From assembly GCA_964472675.1 (NCBI GenBank), contig CAYYLO010000002.1, forward strand, positions 1 to 64,000: DNA of 64,000 nucleotides, read 5' to 3'. Positions 9,090 through 16,164 of the stretch are shown in pieces. Source of the DNA: 01-FULL-43-15b sp964472675. GTDB taxonomy: Bacteria > Patescibacteriota > Microgenomatia > UBA8517 > UBA10165. Position 1 is the first letter of the stretch; each line of letters opens with the position of its first letter. The position numbers were made by a program, and so were the translations under genes. A model generated the notes under the pieces. The model had not been told where the DNA came from and did no database searches. It saw nothing but the letters and a program-made list of their open reading frames with translations.

Positions 9090-9690
9090 TTATAGACCAG
9101 CTGGATTTTGGATCAGAACACTAGCTTCGTTTCTTGATGTCGCAATTTTATGGATGCCACTCACTCTGCTCGTACTCTATGTTAGTGGTGCACCAAATTT
9201 GGCTGATCTTATCTATCGCGCCTTGTTGGGAATAATTATCTGGTGGGTTCCCGGCGCATTTTTCACGACTCTCGTTTACGGCCCCTGGTTTATCTCCAAA
9301 ACTGGTGCAACGTTGGGCAAGTATTTCTCCGGCCTGAAAGTTACAAACGATGATGGTCAAAACCTGACATATAAGAGAGCATTCTTTAGACAAAATATCG
9401 GCTACACATTCTCAGGGAGCTTGTTTGGTCTGGGATTTCTTGCAATCGCAAAAGACCCAGAAAAGCTAGGCTGGCATGATAAAGCAACGGGCTCCCGTGT
9501 TTGGGTTGTGCGCACTTTATGGCCACTTGCTCTTTTAGTCCTTACAGTTTTGCTCGCAATCCAGGGCTACTTCTGGTCCCAAACTATCAAACAAATCACC
9601 ACCAGCCCCATTGCCAAAGAAGTTACACAACTTTTCAGGACAGCGCCCCCTGAAAAAACCTACCCCGTCCCCTCCTACCCCATCCAATAA
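9082..9690 (+). CDS. RDD family membrane protein
   Basis: 202 residues. It starts RPAGFWIRTLASFLDVAIL (RDD Arg and Asp), has GATLGKYFSGLKVTNDDG and the closing GWHDKATGSRVWVV. A further hydrophobic segment and a proline-rich tail follow. It overlaps the upstream membrane gene. The next DNA is the T-box leader. Confidence 0.88.
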   Translation: MSNYRPAGFWIRTLASFLDVAILWMPLTLLVLYVSGAPNLADLIYRALLGIIIWWVPGAFFTTLVYGPWFISKTGATLGKYFSGLKVTNDDGQNLTYKRAFFRQNIGYTFSGSLFGLGFLAIAKDPEKLGWHDKATGSRVWVVRTLWPLALLVLTVLLAIQGYFWSQTIKQITTSPIAKEVTQLFRTAPPEKTYPVPSYPIQ

Positions 9691-9709
9691 CCAAATCCCA
9701 CTTCACTAG

Positions 9710-9739
9710 TTGACAACTACAGGACAGTAGTGCTATAAT
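9710..9739 (+). promoter_or_regulatory. Promoter of the T-box leader
   Basis: TTGACA (9710-9715), 18-nt spacer, then an extended -10, TGC-TATAAT (9734-9739). This is the best consensus promoter in the window. The expected start of transcription is near 9746. Confidence 0.85.
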
Positions 9740-9745
9740 GACTTA

Positions 9746-9956
9746 CAAGTTAATCAAATGCGCTATGAGTGGAGTCACGATCCACCAGCAGACCGCCAAA
9801 ATGCGGTACAGAGGCCAAACTGTAAATAATCAGGCAGTCAGTGTCGCCCAATGCGGAGCTGATCCAAGAGTCCAGAAGTAGCAATATTTTTGGAAATAAG
9901 GATGGGACCGCGGGAAGCGGTCTTTTGTTTTTCAAAGGCCACCTCTCGTTCCTTGT
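9746..9956 (+). promoter_or_regulatory. T-box riboswitch, predicted histidine-specific
   Basis: A T-box leader senses the charging of one tRNA species and controls transcription. The signature AGGATGGGACCGCG (9899-9912) differs at one base from the T-box consensus AGGGTGGNACCGCG. Its variable base is G, which should pair with discriminator C73, the base found in bacterial tRNA-His. A hairpin GTGGA (9769-9773) / TCCAC (9781-9785) presents GTCACGA as a 7-nt loop with the His codon CAC at 9776-9778. AAGGA (9898-9902) could pair with TCCTT (9950-9954) as the antiterminator, and ACCGC of the T-box forms the terminator. Downstream lie tRNA-His, hisG and hisE. The short hairpin specifier is unlike the long canonical stem I. 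Confidence 0.82.
9906..9932 (+). terminator. T-box terminator hairpin
   Basis: GACCGC (9906-9911), loop GGGAA, GCGGTC (9917-9922), then TTTTGTTTTT. The 5' arm is part of the T-box sequence, so pairing with the tRNA acceptor end would exclude the terminator. An upstream hairpin, ACCGC/GCGGT (9792-9807), has the same arms and could also compete. Confidence 0.85.
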
Positions 9957-9965
9957 ATCTTTTTA

Positions 9966-10052
9966 GTCATCCTGATACGCAGTGAAGGATCTCTCGATTT
10001 ATTCGAGGACTGGCATAAAGCCAGAGATTCTTCGCCTACGGCTCAGAATGAC
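9966..10052. repeat. Dispersed palindromic repeat, GTCAT...ATGAC family
   Basis: GTCATCCTGA to TCAGAATGAC, with inner CTCTCGATTTATTCGAG and CTGGCATAAAGCCAG hairpins. It lies between the T-box terminator and tRNA-His, so readthrough transcripts would contain it. Confidence 0.85.
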
Positions 10053-10080
10053 ACAGGATTCAACGAACGGGAGGTTTTTT

Positions 10081-10156
10081 GGTGGCTGTAGCTTAGACAG
10101 GTTAAAGCGCCAGTTTGTGGAACTGGAGATCGCGGGTTCGAATCCCGTCAGCCACC
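10081..10156 (+). tRNA. tRNA-His(GTG), copy 1
   Basis: Full cloverleaf: acceptor GTGGCTG/CAGCCAC, anticodon stem CCAGT/ACTGG with loop TTGTGGA (anticodon GTG), and a normal T-loop TTCGAAT. An extra G precedes position 1 (G-1) and the discriminator is C73, the hallmarks of tRNA-His. CCA is not encoded (the next bases are CAA). The hisG start codon is only 10 nt from the 3' end, so tRNA and hisG are probably on one transcript under T-box control. Confidence 0.95.
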
Positions 10157-10166
10157 CAAAAAGTTT

Positions 10167-11039
10167 ATGAATGTTTTAAAAGAGTCTAACCTTAAGCTGG
10201 CGATACAAAAAGACGGGCGCCTTACAGAAGATACCTTGTTTTTACTTCATTCTGTGGGTTTAAACTTCGAAAGTTACAGAAACAAGCTGTTTGTTCCTTG
10301 CCGAAACTTCCCTATCGATATCTTATATGTCCGGGATGATGACATTACTGGTTATGTTGCCTCAGGCGCCGCGGATATGGGTATCGTGGGACAAAATATG
10401 GTATTCGAAAGTAAACTTCGTGTAAAAAAACTTTTGAACTTAAGGTTTGGTTTTTGCTCCCTGGCAATCGCCATACCTGAAGATTCTCATATTAAAACCG
10501 TCAAAGATCTTAAAGGAAAAATCATCGCCACCTCCTATCCAAAATCGACAAAAGAGTTTTTCAAAAAAAACAAAATAGATATGCAAGTTATAAAAATTTC
10601 AGGATCCGTGGAAATTGCACCCGCGCTGGGTGTATCGGAAGCGATCTCAGACATCGTTGCGACCGGCAGCACACTGGCAACTAATGGACTTAGGGTTATT
10701 GAAAAAATATCTGACTCCGAAGCCGTTTTAATAGCTACACCCAAGAAGCTAGACACGAAAAAAGAACAGCTCAAAAAACAAATAACTGGTCGAATTAGAA
10801 CTGTTTTATCCGCTCGCAATTACAAACTTGTATCATTTCAATTACCGAAAGCTCAAATTGCGCGTGTCAAAAAATTAATTCCTGCCTTAAAAGGATCGCT
10901 CGACTATGAACCAGAACAACCATATATAAACATACAAGTTCCCATAAAAGAGGAGGTTCTTTGGGAGACATTGGAAAAGGTAAAGTCTTCGGGAGCCACA
11001 AAAATTATTGTTTCGTCCATAGAAAACATTATTAACTAA
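10167..11039 (+). CDS. hisG: ATP phosphoribosyltransferase, long form
   Basis: 290 residues. First enzyme of histidine synthesis: ATP + PRPP gives phosphoribosyl-ATP. The PRPP-binding region SDIVATGSTLATNGL (about 162-176) and the preceding EIAPALGVSEAI are typical. The C-terminal ~80 residues form the ACT-like regulatory domain (DYEPEQPYINIQVP), so this is the long, histidine-feedback form that does not need HisZ. No Shine-Dalgarno sequence is present; the ATG follows tRNA-His by 10 nt. hisE follows after one base. No other his genes are seen in the window. Confidence 0.93.
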   Translation: MNVLKESNLKLAIQKDGRLTEDTLFLLHSVGLNFESYRNKLFVPCRNFPIDILYVRDDDITGYVASGAADMGIVGQNMVFESKLRVKKLLNLRFGFCSLAIAIPEDSHIKTVKDLKGKIIATSYPKSTKEFFKKNKIDMQVIKISGSVEIAPALGVSEAISDIVATGSTLATNGLRVIEKISDSEAVLIATPKKLDTKKEQLKKQITGRIRTVLSARNYKLVSFQLPKAQIARVKKLIPALKGSLDYEPEQPYINIQVPIKEEVLWETLEKVKSSGATKIIVSSIENIIN

Positions 11040-11040
11040 A

Positions 11041-11316
11041 ATGTTGAAAAAACTTTACGCGCTTATTGTTCAACGGAGAAACACCATGCCTACGGGTTCC
11101 TACGTTTCTCAACTCTTCGGCCAAGGAACTGATCGGATCGCTCAGAAAGTGGGGGAAGAAGCTGTGGAAGTAATCATTGCCGCGAAAAATGACAACAAAG
11201 ATGAGTTGGTGTCAGAGATCACTGATTTAGTTTTTCACTTATTAGTTCTTATGGCCGACCGAAACATAACGATAGAAGATGTTGATAAAGAATTGGAGAA
11301 GAGACAAAAAAATTAA
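11041..11316 (+). CDS. hisE: Phosphoribosyl-ATP pyrophosphatase
   Basis: 91 residues, the normal size of stand-alone HisE. It converts phosphoribosyl-ATP to phosphoribosyl-AMP and pyrophosphate. The MazG-like metal-binding pattern is clear: KVGEEAVEVIIAAK and EITDLVFHLLVLM. It starts one base after the hisG stop, so the two are translated in sequence. Its stop overlaps the stop codon of the convergent LOG-like gene. Confidence 0.92.
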   Translation: MLKKLYALIVQRRNTMPTGSYVSQLFGQGTDRIAQKVGEEAVEVIIAAKNDNKDELVSEITDLVFHLLVLMADRNITIEDVDKELEKRQKN

Positions 11317-11861
11317 CCGTATTTCTCTACATACTTTTTGGCTTCCTCTAAGGCAATTCTAACGGCCTCTTCCGGCGTATCTGTTCCCACTACTTTTCTT
11401 CTTTTTCTTCCGTCGATATATTCATCTGCCAATTTGTCTGCCCAACCACCCGTACCGCGCAACGCAACCGTAGGAATATCCGCTTGATAAGCAACCGTTA
11501 ATTCGTTTAGTGTTCCAGATCCTCCTGAAACAACTATGACCGCGTCACACGAAAGTACTAGAGTTAGCTCCCTCCCTCCACCTCTTTCTAAACCTGAAGC
11601 CACAACAAAATCTGCCATATCTTCTTTTTGCCAAATATTCTTGTGCTTCCCGTAGGTTATGCCCACAGTTAATCCACCATTTTTCTTAGCACCTCGGCAA
11701 GCTGCAGTAGATAACGAGTCGGTGTCTTTCTCGGCACCAAAAACCAGGGTCGCTCCCGACTCCGCCACCAGTTCTCCCAATCGCTCAGCAACCTTTTCAA
11801 CTTCCTTTGTATATTGAAGGTCTGCAGCCGACCCCATTACTCCAATTTGTAGTTTCCTCAT
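11313..11861 (-). CDS. LOG/TIGR00725-like nucleotide-binding protein
   Basis: 182 residues with a Rossmann-like start (QIGVMGSAAD), RGGGRELTLVLSCDAVIVV and SGGSGTLNELTVAYQ. The last matches the PGGxGTxxE motif of LOG-type proteins, with S for P. Several LOG proteins hydrolyse nucleoside 5'-monophosphates to base and ribose 5-phosphate; TIGR00725 members are less well defined. It is the last gene of the attenuator-led operon, 27 nt after the M20 gene. Confidence 0.75.
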   Translation of the reverse strand: MRKLQIGVMGSAADLQYTKEVEKVAERLGELVAESGATLVFGAEKDTDSLSTAACRGAKKNGGLTVGITYGKHKNIWQKEDMADFVVASGLERGGGRELTLVLSCDAVIVVSGGSGTLNELTVAYQADIPTVALRGTGGWADKLADEYIDGRKRRKVVGTDTPEEAVRIALEEAKKYVEKYG

Positions 11862-11888
11862 AAAATTATAGCGAGTCTATTGTACCAA

Positions 11889-12847
11889 CTATCTTTGGTA
11901 TTTTTCTATTATTCTCTTAAAAAGCTCTGCTGCTTTATAAACCTCGTCTTCCACCACATGCTCATTGTTGGAATGTGCAGTCCCCCGGGCCCCGGGGCCC
12001 ACGACAACAGCCGAGCAGCGCAACTTCTGCCAAAGCATCGCTACATCAACATAACCAAAGCTTCCGGGGTCCTTCAAGTTTACGGTCCCCACTTGCTGTC
12101 TTATTATGTCCAGAGCGTCTTGCGCGTCTTCTATGGGGCTAAGCCACGCTCCCAGGTCGTGCCTTATACTCGTCTCTTCAAGTTCCACCTTTTGTTCTTT
12201 GCATGAAGCTTCGATCATCTCTAAGATTTGCTGTGCGTTCAAGTCTGGAGTTGCAGGCCTTACATCAATCACAAACTGAGCCAAATCAGGAATGTTATTC
12301 CCCTCCTTACCAAACTGACGAACGCCATCTTTATCCAAGCCGTCATCCAGCCCTCCGCGAAGGTACGCCAAATTCAAAGTCGTAGTTCCCATTTGTGGAG
12401 AAACAAATTGTTTAGCCAAATGGGCTTTAACCTCTCTGATCGCATCCACAGCTCAGTTTTTTCAACAGTTGCTGCTGTAAGAATGCTGCTTATCCCCGAC
12501 TTCATATCGCAAGAACCCAACCCATACAACTTGCCATCTTCAACTACAGCCGAAAACGGCGGATGTTTATATCCCTGACGCGGCTGGACCGTGTCCAAAT
12601 GCCCAAGCATCATAACCGATGTAGGCCCTTTACCGCGGGCAATAACATTAAACCTTCCATCAACTACCTCTTGAGTTTCTACAACCATGTCCGTGTTCCG
12701 TCTGATGTAATCCGCTACGAATTCCCCCATATGGGTCTCATTGGCTTCATAGCTTCCATCTCCTTCCCTTTTAACATACGAGGGAATTGCCACCATCTCG
12801 CGCAAGAGAGCTATCGGGTCGGTAGTTTGAATTCTTTCTTTTGACAT
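11889..12847 (-). pseudogene. M20-family metallopeptidase, damaged
   Basis: Two fragments of an ArgE/DapE/carboxypeptidase G2-like zinc hydrolase in different frames. The first (12847 to about 12450) has metal ligands MMLGHLDTVQP and GLGSCDMKSGI. The second (about 12449 to 11889) begins in the dimerisation domain (DAIREVKAHL) and keeps the last histidine motif (GTAHSNNEHV). The expected segment with the catalytic Glu pair is missing; the combined ~310 residues are short of the usual 370-400. The frame change is near GAAAAAACTGAGC. Either a deletion pseudogene or an assembly collapse. It starts 3 nt after the GNAT stop, in the same operon. Confidence 0.8.
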
Positions 12848-12849
12848 TT

Positions 12850-13599
12850 TTATCGAGGTGCCGCAAAGAGCACCCTTTCAGACATTCGCGGGTGGGTCCC
12901 TACTAAGATTTGCCCAGTCAGCTCAAATCCACCTTCTCTAAGACACATCTCCGGACCATACACTTGCGTGTAGCCGAAATTCAAGCAAATTGGTGCAAGC
13001 ACCGCATCCCACCGGGTCCAAACAAGACTGATGCGCCCTTGCCTTTGGCCATCTTCAACCAATTTCGAAATTAAAAACTTACCCGCGCCTCTACCTCTAA
13101 ACTCAGGACGTACTCCAACCTCCTCGGCCCCAAAAGCTATATTTGAGCCCCCATTCATAGCGCACAAAACTTCTTTAATCGCTCGACGCTGACTTTTATA
13201 GGGAATGCTGCTGCCAATAAAATCCGCGACATCTCGGGGGTAACCCCAACCAAACCCTTGTATGCCATCTTCTTTGATAATGTGCAGTGATGCATCCCGA
13301 CGGGAAGCAATAGCATCAATGTGGCGAATCATCTGTTCAACCGGATAGGCAGGGACTAAAACTCCTGTACCGCAAGTCGAGCAATGACAACCTTGACTTG
13401 CGCGCTGCTCGGAGAAAGCGCCACAACCTTCGCATCTTGAAACTTCCCCCCAGGGGGGCTCGCTAAAAATTTGTGCAAAAAGAATAGCCGTTCCCCTTGT
13501 TTCTTCCGGAGTTGGCGCGCGGCCACTCGTACCGATCAAGGCAAACGGTTCCTTCGGCGCGGCCTCACGTATTTTCCGGCGCAGCTCGGCTATTGCCAT
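12850..13599 (-). CDS. GNAT N-acetyltransferase with N-terminal zinc ribbon
   Basis: 249 residues. Cys pairs C56xxC59 and C73xxC76 suggest a small zinc ribbon. The GNAT core is C-terminal, with acetyl-CoA motif A (VRPEFRGRGAGKFLIS, about 163-178). Substrate unknown. The start overlaps the end of the transporter gene by 10 nt and the M20 gene follows directly, so it belongs to the histidine-leader operon. An acetylation/deacetylation pair acting on an amino acid or small peptide is possible but only inferred. Confidence 0.78.
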   Translation of the reverse strand: MAIAELRRKIREAAPKEPFALIGTSGRAPTPEETRGTAILFAQIFSEPPWGEVSRCEGCGAFSEQRASQGCHCSTCGTGVLVPAYPVEQMIRHIDAIASRRDASLHIIKEDGIQGFGWGYPRDVADFIGSSIPYKSQRRAIKEVLCAMNGGSNIAFGAEEVGVRPEFRGRGAGKFLISKLVEDGQRQGRISLVWTRWDAVLAPICLNFGYTQVYGPEMCLREGGFELTGQILVGTHPRMSERVLFAAPR

Positions 13600-14888
13600 A
13601 CGACACTTTCCCTTCTAACAATTTTTATTTTTACGTTGAAAATTTCTATGACTACCATCTCGAATAAAGAGCTGCTTATACCAACCACAATTGCCAAAAA
13701 CTCGCTACTTGCCGGCAACTGAACCCAAAAAAATTGCTGCGACAAAACCACAAGCAAAGATGTTGCCCCACCGATAAACATGGAGGAATAAATCTGAGTT
13801 TTTGAGAACTTAGCCCATCCCTTTTCTTCCAAAATCAAGGCAACAAAAGGAATGACTAACCCGGCAACATAAATTGTATAGAAAGAGACGATCAAGCCGA
13901 TTATCGATTTACCAAACATCGCCAATAAACCGATTATAATTATACCCACCAACGACACCAAAATTTTATGTTGGGCGTCCTGCTTGCCCTGCTGGCCAAA
14001 CATCTCTTCAGCGGTTGAATTCACGACTCGGCAAACACCAATCCCCGACCCCAAGGCAGCCGTCCCCAAAAACGCAACAATAAGGGTACCAAGCCCTCGG
14101 GCAAAACCGTTTCCTCGATTTAAAAGAATAAGAGGGAAAACCATTTTGGAGTCTACGTCTCCCAATCCGGGATCCCGCCCAAAAATAACCGTTGCCGCCG
14201 GCAAAAAAGCCAGGACAAGTAACACTACACATGCGACCAGTTCTCCTGTCCAAACGTGCTTCAAAGACCTCCCGGCTACGATAAACTGATGAAAGTCCAT
14301 TCCTAAAACCGTAATCAGTACCGTTGTTACTCCAATACCGACATAATCTTGAGGACTAATATGCCCCACACCGCCCAAGAATTGGCCGGCTAAGTTCGTG
14401 TACGAGTTTGCCCCCAGAAAAAAGAAGACAACAGCAATAACTCCCAAAGAACTTAAAATCAAAGTCCCCAAAAACAAACGCGACATGCTCTTTAATTTCA
14501 AAATTGACAAAAAGTTAACCGCTGCTGCTAAAACCCAAATGCTGACAACGGGAGGAATACCCAAGATGCTTAAAATGAAGGCTGCCCCCAAAACTTGTGA
14601 CGCCACTACTCCAATCATCCAGATCCAAGATAAAAAGCGAACCAAACTTTCCACGTTGCGGCCGTAGGCCTTACCAAAAATTTTCCAGAGAGGATCTTTC
14701 TTTTGCCAGTAATACTTGGAGATGAAAACTAAAGACAAGATTCCTAAAGAGGTTGCTATTCCATATAAGGCTCCCTGGTACCCTCGGGTATATGAAGACT
14801 CCGCAATACCCAGTAAAAACCCCATCCCGTAATGAAGGGAGACAAGCCCTAAAGCGATATTAAACCATGTAAGGTTTCGTTGTACCAT
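13590..14888 (-). CDS. Sodium:solute symporter-like transporter, predicted histidine uptake
   Basis: 432 residues with about eleven or twelve hydrophobic segments. The N-terminal SYTRGYQGALYG followed by SLVFISKYYW, and DYVGIGVTTVLITVLGMDFH, are reminiscent of SSS/APC-fold symporters; the exact family is less certain than its being a transporter. I use the ATG at 14888 (MVQRNLTWFN), just after the attenuator, because the longer frame reads through the terminator. Histidine specificity is inferred only from the His-rich leader peptide upstream. First gene of a four-gene operon. Confidence 0.75.
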   Translation of the reverse strand: MVQRNLTWFNIALGLVSLHYGMGFLLGIAESSYTRGYQGALYGIATSLGILSLVFISKYYWQKKDPLWKIFGKAYGRNVESLVRFLSWIWMIGVVASQVLGAAFILSILGIPPVVSIWVLAAAVNFLSILKLKSMSRLFLGTLILSSLGVIAVVFFFLGANSYTNLAGQFLGGVGHISPQDYVGIGVTTVLITVLGMDFHQFIVAGRSLKHVWTGELVACVVLLVLAFLPAATVIFGRDPGLGDVDSKMVFPLILLNRGNGFARGLGTLIVAFLGTAALGSGIGVCRVVNSTAEEMFGQQGKQDAQHKILVSLVGIIIIGLLAMFGKSIIGLIVSFYTIYVAGLVIPFVALILEEKGWAKFSKTQIYSSMFIGGATSLLVVLSQQFFWVQLPASSEFLAIVVGISSSLFEMVVIEIFNVKIKIVRRESVVWQ

Positions 14889-14900
14889 ATTTTCTGGGTA

Positions 14901-14927
14901 TAAAAAAACGCACCCCGTGGGTGCGTT
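14901..14927 (-). terminator. Attenuator terminator before the transporter
   Basis: On the minus strand AACGCACCC (14927-14919), loop ACG, GGGTGCGTT (14915-14907) and a T tract down to 14902. The 9-bp stem starts 5 nt after the leader-peptide stop codon and ends 12 nt before the transporter start, so it can switch the whole operon. I could not find an obvious antiterminator partner by eye. Confidence 0.88.
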
Positions 14928-14932
14928 CCCGA

Positions 14933-14995
14933 TTAGCCATTTGCCGTATGGCAATGGTGTGTATGATAATGGTGGATTAAATGTCTAAAAAACAT
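14933..14995 (-). CDS. Histidine-rich attenuation leader peptide
   Basis: A 20-codon ORF, MFFRHLIHHYHTHHCHTANG, with seven His (positions 5, 8, 9, 11, 13, 14 and 16). It lies between a good promoter and a strong terminator in front of a transporter. This is the arrangement of amino-acid attenuators such as the enterobacterial his leader. Ribosome speed on the His codons would report charged tRNA-His. GGAG lies about 14 nt before the ATG. Its end contains a small hairpin, TTGCC/GGCAA. The frame differs from that of the transporter, so it is not an N-terminal extension. Confidence 0.88.
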   Translation of the reverse strand: MFFRHLIHHYHTHHCHTANG

Positions 14996-15028
14996 TTTGG
15001 AGGTGGCTCCGAATGCAGTTCTGGGATG

Positions 15029-15057
15029 AATATAGCACCCACGTAAACCCTTTGCAA
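15029..15057 (-). promoter_or_regulatory. Promoter of the leader peptide/transporter operon
   Basis: On the minus strand TTGCAA (15057-15052), 17-nt spacer, TATATT (15034-15029). Transcription should start near 15022, about 27 nt before the leader ATG. Confidence 0.75.
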
Positions 15058-15089
15058 TTGTATTTGAAACAGTGGCTATTGCGCCGTTG

Positions 15090-15098
15090 TGCTAGAAT
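15090..15098 (+). promoter_or_regulatory. Extended -10 of the PRTase-like/hisS unit
   Basis: TGC-TAGAAT on the plus strand, divergent from the transporter promoter. It implies a 5' UTR of about 60 nt ending in the strong Shine-Dalgarno sequence GGAGGGGG before 15163. Confidence 0.5.
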
Positions 15099-15162
15099 GT
15101 CCTAACTTAGCGAAGTACCTTGACATAGCACACATTTTGTTAAATGGGAAGCGGAGGGGGAA

Positions 15163-16146
15163 ATGCTAAATTTGAACGGCACAGACGAAGGGGAGGATGG
15201 CCACCATCCTTATTACTTGGTTTCAGGATCGGAGTCCTACTTCTCCAGCATGATCCCCGAAGAGGTCAGGAGAGCGCAACAAGCAATTGGCCACTATCTA
15301 GCCACCGTCGTATACCCCAACGACCCGGTCGTTTGGGTAGATCTAGAGGAAGTTCGCAATCTTTTGAAAGCTTGCGTTGGCCAAATAACACAAACTCTGG
15401 GCGACATCCCAATAGTTTCCCTTTCCCCCCTCTACTATCCTTACGCAGAAGAGTTTATCGACTGCAACAGGATCGTTTCTACAGGTGGGTTTCCCCTTGG
15501 TCTGGGACCTCGCCCTGGCAAGCCGGACTTGCAGCAACAGGTCGCACAACTTATTGCCCGCCACCCAGGACAGTCTTTTGTCTTGGTGGACGATATGCTT
15601 TTCCACGGAGAAACGGTAGTCCACCTACAAAGCTTTGGTCTACCTGTTTTGGCTGTGGCAGCAGCATTTTCAACGGCTGAAGGCAAAGAGCTGTTGGAAG
15701 AAAGAGGGGTTAAGGTCTGGGTGGGACATTCTCTGGGTACAAACCTAAGGGACATGATGCCACTTCACGACTTTCTCCCTCCTCTCCCGCTTTGCGGCAA
15801 GGTTGTGGGGAACAAGATCCAGACCATCATGCCAACATCGATGAACGGTTTGTCTTTCTCTCTCCCTTACCTGTTGCCCTGGGTTACTCCATCTCAGCTT
15901 GCCTCTATCGCAAGTGTTCCGGAGCAGCACGCGTTGGGATTCTCTGCTCTCTGCCTCAATCTGAGCATGGATATCTTCTCAGCCTTGGCAGACAAGCGCA
16001 ACATCCGACGAGTTGTGGACCTGAAAAGCTTTGAGCCGAGGGCAAGCTGTCCTTACGTTGACGAAGATCTCTGCGAGGACGAGGAAATCGTTGAGATGCT
16101 GGATAAAGCCCGCGACCGACTCGGCCTCCCTTTAGCTGTACACTAA
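15163..16146 (+). CDS. PRTase-like protein of unknown function
   Basis: 327 residues. The central SFVLVDDMLFHGETV (about 145-159) resembles the PRPP-binding loop of type I phosphoribosyltransferases (VLVDDxxxTGxT), and DIPIVSLSPLYYPYAEEF may be a flanking strand-helix. The N- and C-terminal parts have no motif I know; the C-terminus is acidic. A strong Shine-Dalgarno sequence (GCGGAGGGGGAA) precedes the ATG. hisS follows 18 nt later and tRNA-His after that, so it probably serves histidine or tRNA-His metabolism. GC-rich codon use like its partners. Confidence 0.6.
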   Translation: MLNLNGTDEGEDGHHPYYLVSGSESYFSSMIPEEVRRAQQAIGHYLATVVYPNDPVVWVDLEEVRNLLKACVGQITQTLGDIPIVSLSPLYYPYAEEFIDCNRIVSTGGFPLGLGPRPGKPDLQQQVAQLIARHPGQSFVLVDDMLFHGETVVHLQSFGLPVLAVAAAFSTAEGKELLEERGVKVWVGHSLGTNLRDMMPLHDFLPPLPLCGKVVGNKIQTIMPTSMNGLSFSLPYLLPWVTPSQLASIASVPEQHALGFSALCLNLSMDIFSALADKRNIRRVVDLKSFEPRASCPYVDEDLCEDEEIVEMLDKARDRLGLPLAVH

Positions 16147-16164
16147 CAAAAAAGGAGAAAGATC

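Noticed and set aside
15035..15042. GTGGGTGC (minus strand) upstream of the leader, complementary to the attenuator arm, as an antiterminator
   Set aside because: It lies in the promoter spacer between -35 and -10, so it should not be transcribed.
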